The position numbers were made by a program, and so were the translations under genes. A stretch of 8,871 nucleotides of DNA from DATARH01 sp035935235. GTDB lineage: Bacteria > Pseudomonadota > Alphaproteobacteria > ATCC43930 > CGMCC-115725. The notes beneath the pieces are model-generated. The model saw only the letters and a program-made list of their open reading frames with translations, did not search any database and was not told where the DNA came from. The stretch covers positions 1 to 8,871 of the forward strand of contig DASYXG010000384.1 in the NCBI GenBank assembly GCA_035935235.1. The letters are read 5' to 3'. Of this stretch, positions 8,243 to 8,871 are shown piece after piece (the first letter of the stretch is position 1; the number at the start of each line of letters is the position of its first letter).

Positions 8243-8871
8243 GTGACGGCTGAGGCGGAGATGGTGGCGATCTCACGGGCGCCGGCGCAGCGGCGGCCCG
8301 CCGGGCACGCGGGCGACGCCGTGTTCCACGGGCTGACCATCCTGTTCGCCCTGCTGGTGTTGATGATCCTTGGTGGGGTCATCGTTTCGCTGGTCTATGG
8401 CGCGTGGCCCGCATTTCGCCAATTCGGCTTCGGCTTCATCTTCAACGGCGCGTGGAACCCGGTTACCGAGAATTTCGGGGCACTGGCGCCAATCTACGGC
8501 ACGCTGGTTACTTCGCTGATCGCGATGCTGATCGGCGTCCCGGTCGCCTTTGGGGTAGCGCTGTTCATCACCGAATTGTGCCCGAAATGGTTGAAGCGGC
8601 CCCTCGGCACGATGATCGAGCTGCTGGCCGCGATCCCCAGCATCATCTATGGCATTTGGGGTCTTTTCATTCTCGCGCCATTCATCCAGGAGCACATCGA
8701 GCCGGCGCTGATCGCGACGCTTGGCAAGGTGCCCGGAATCGGCGTCCTGTTCAGCGGGCCGCCGCTCGGCATCGGTGTGCTGACCGCGGGGTTTATCCTC
8801 GCCATCATGGTGCTGCCGATCAGCTCGGCGGTGATGCGCGACGTGTTCGAGACAGTGCCGCCAATGCTGAA
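8243..8871 (+). CDS. pstC: Phosphate ABC transporter permease PstC, N-terminal part (cut by the window edge)
   Basis: PstC is one of the two inner-membrane permease subunits of the high-affinity phosphate transporter PstSCAB. The frame stays open to the window end, giving 209 complete codons of a protein usually over 300 long. Visible are a cytoplasmic head (1-26, MTAEAEMVAISRAPAQ), a first membrane helix (about 27-50, LTILFALLVLMILGGVIVSL), a helix at about 86-110 (GTLVTSLIAMLIGVPVAFGV), the PstC signature LLAAIPSIIYGIWGLF (127-142) and GVLTAGFILAIMVLPISSAVMRDVFETVP (from about 179). The EAA-type loop that contacts PstB should follow just outside. I chose GTG 8243 because GGGAGAG lies 6 nt upstream; ATG 8261 (18 residues shorter) is the alternative. 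The 75-nt gap from pstS and same strand indicate one operon. Confidence 0.95.
   Translation, partial: MTAEAEMVAISRAPAQRRPAGHAGDAVFHGLTILFALLVLMILGGVIVSLVYGAWPAFRQFGFGFIFNGAWNPVTENFGALAPIYGTLVTSLIAMLIGVPVAFGVALFITELCPKWLKRPLGTMIELLAAIPSIIYGIWGLFILAPFIQEHIEPALIATLGKVPGIGVLFSGPPLGIGVLTAGFILAIMVLPISSAVMRDVFETVPPML

Overview
The window is an ordinary, gene-dense stretch of a high-GC chromosome, most likely from an alphaproteobacterium and plausibly of the Rhodospirillales. I base this on protein wording and gene order (rplU-rpmA-obg-proB; maeB; phoR-pstS-pstC), not on a database search. It holds nine protein-coding genes, two of them cut by the window ends. I see no rRNA, tRNA, CRISPR array, insertion sequence or other mobile element, and no gap between genes longer than about 135 bases.

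Left part (1-2186, minus strand): a cluster transcribed right to left, rplU (L21), rpmA (L27), obg/cgtA (ribosome-assembly GTPase) and the first 154 codons of proB (glutamate 5-kinase). rplU and rpmA overlap by 11 nt and obg and proB by 1 nt. A clear intrinsic terminator lies between rpmA and obg, so the ribosomal-protein genes are probably expressed more strongly than obg-proB. A strong sigma70-type promoter for the cluster lies at 2269-2296, followed by a leader that begins with a GC-rich hairpin.

Middle (2322-5544, plus strand): divergent from rplU is a SAM-dependent methyltransferase with an N-terminal four-cysteine zinc-ribbon motif. Next, with its own likely promoter, is a full-length MaeB-type NADP-dependent malic enzyme carrying a C-terminal phosphotransacetylase-like domain.

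Right part (5531-8871, plus strand): the phosphate-starvation module. A PhoR-type sensor histidine kinase overlaps or closely follows maeB. It is followed by pstS (periplasmic phosphate-binding protein) and the start of pstC (permease). Between phoR and pstS, and running into the 3' end of phoR, there are four 11-bp PhoB-recognition half-sites in perfect phase, with a suitably placed -10 box. This is the most informative non-coding signal in the window. A 9-bp hairpin without a U-tract separates pstS from pstC.

I did not find a new biological system here. The observations worth checking are regulatory: the Pho-box array, the divergent rplU/methyltransferase promoter, the rplU leader hairpin, the rpmA-obg terminator and the pstS-pstC hairpin.
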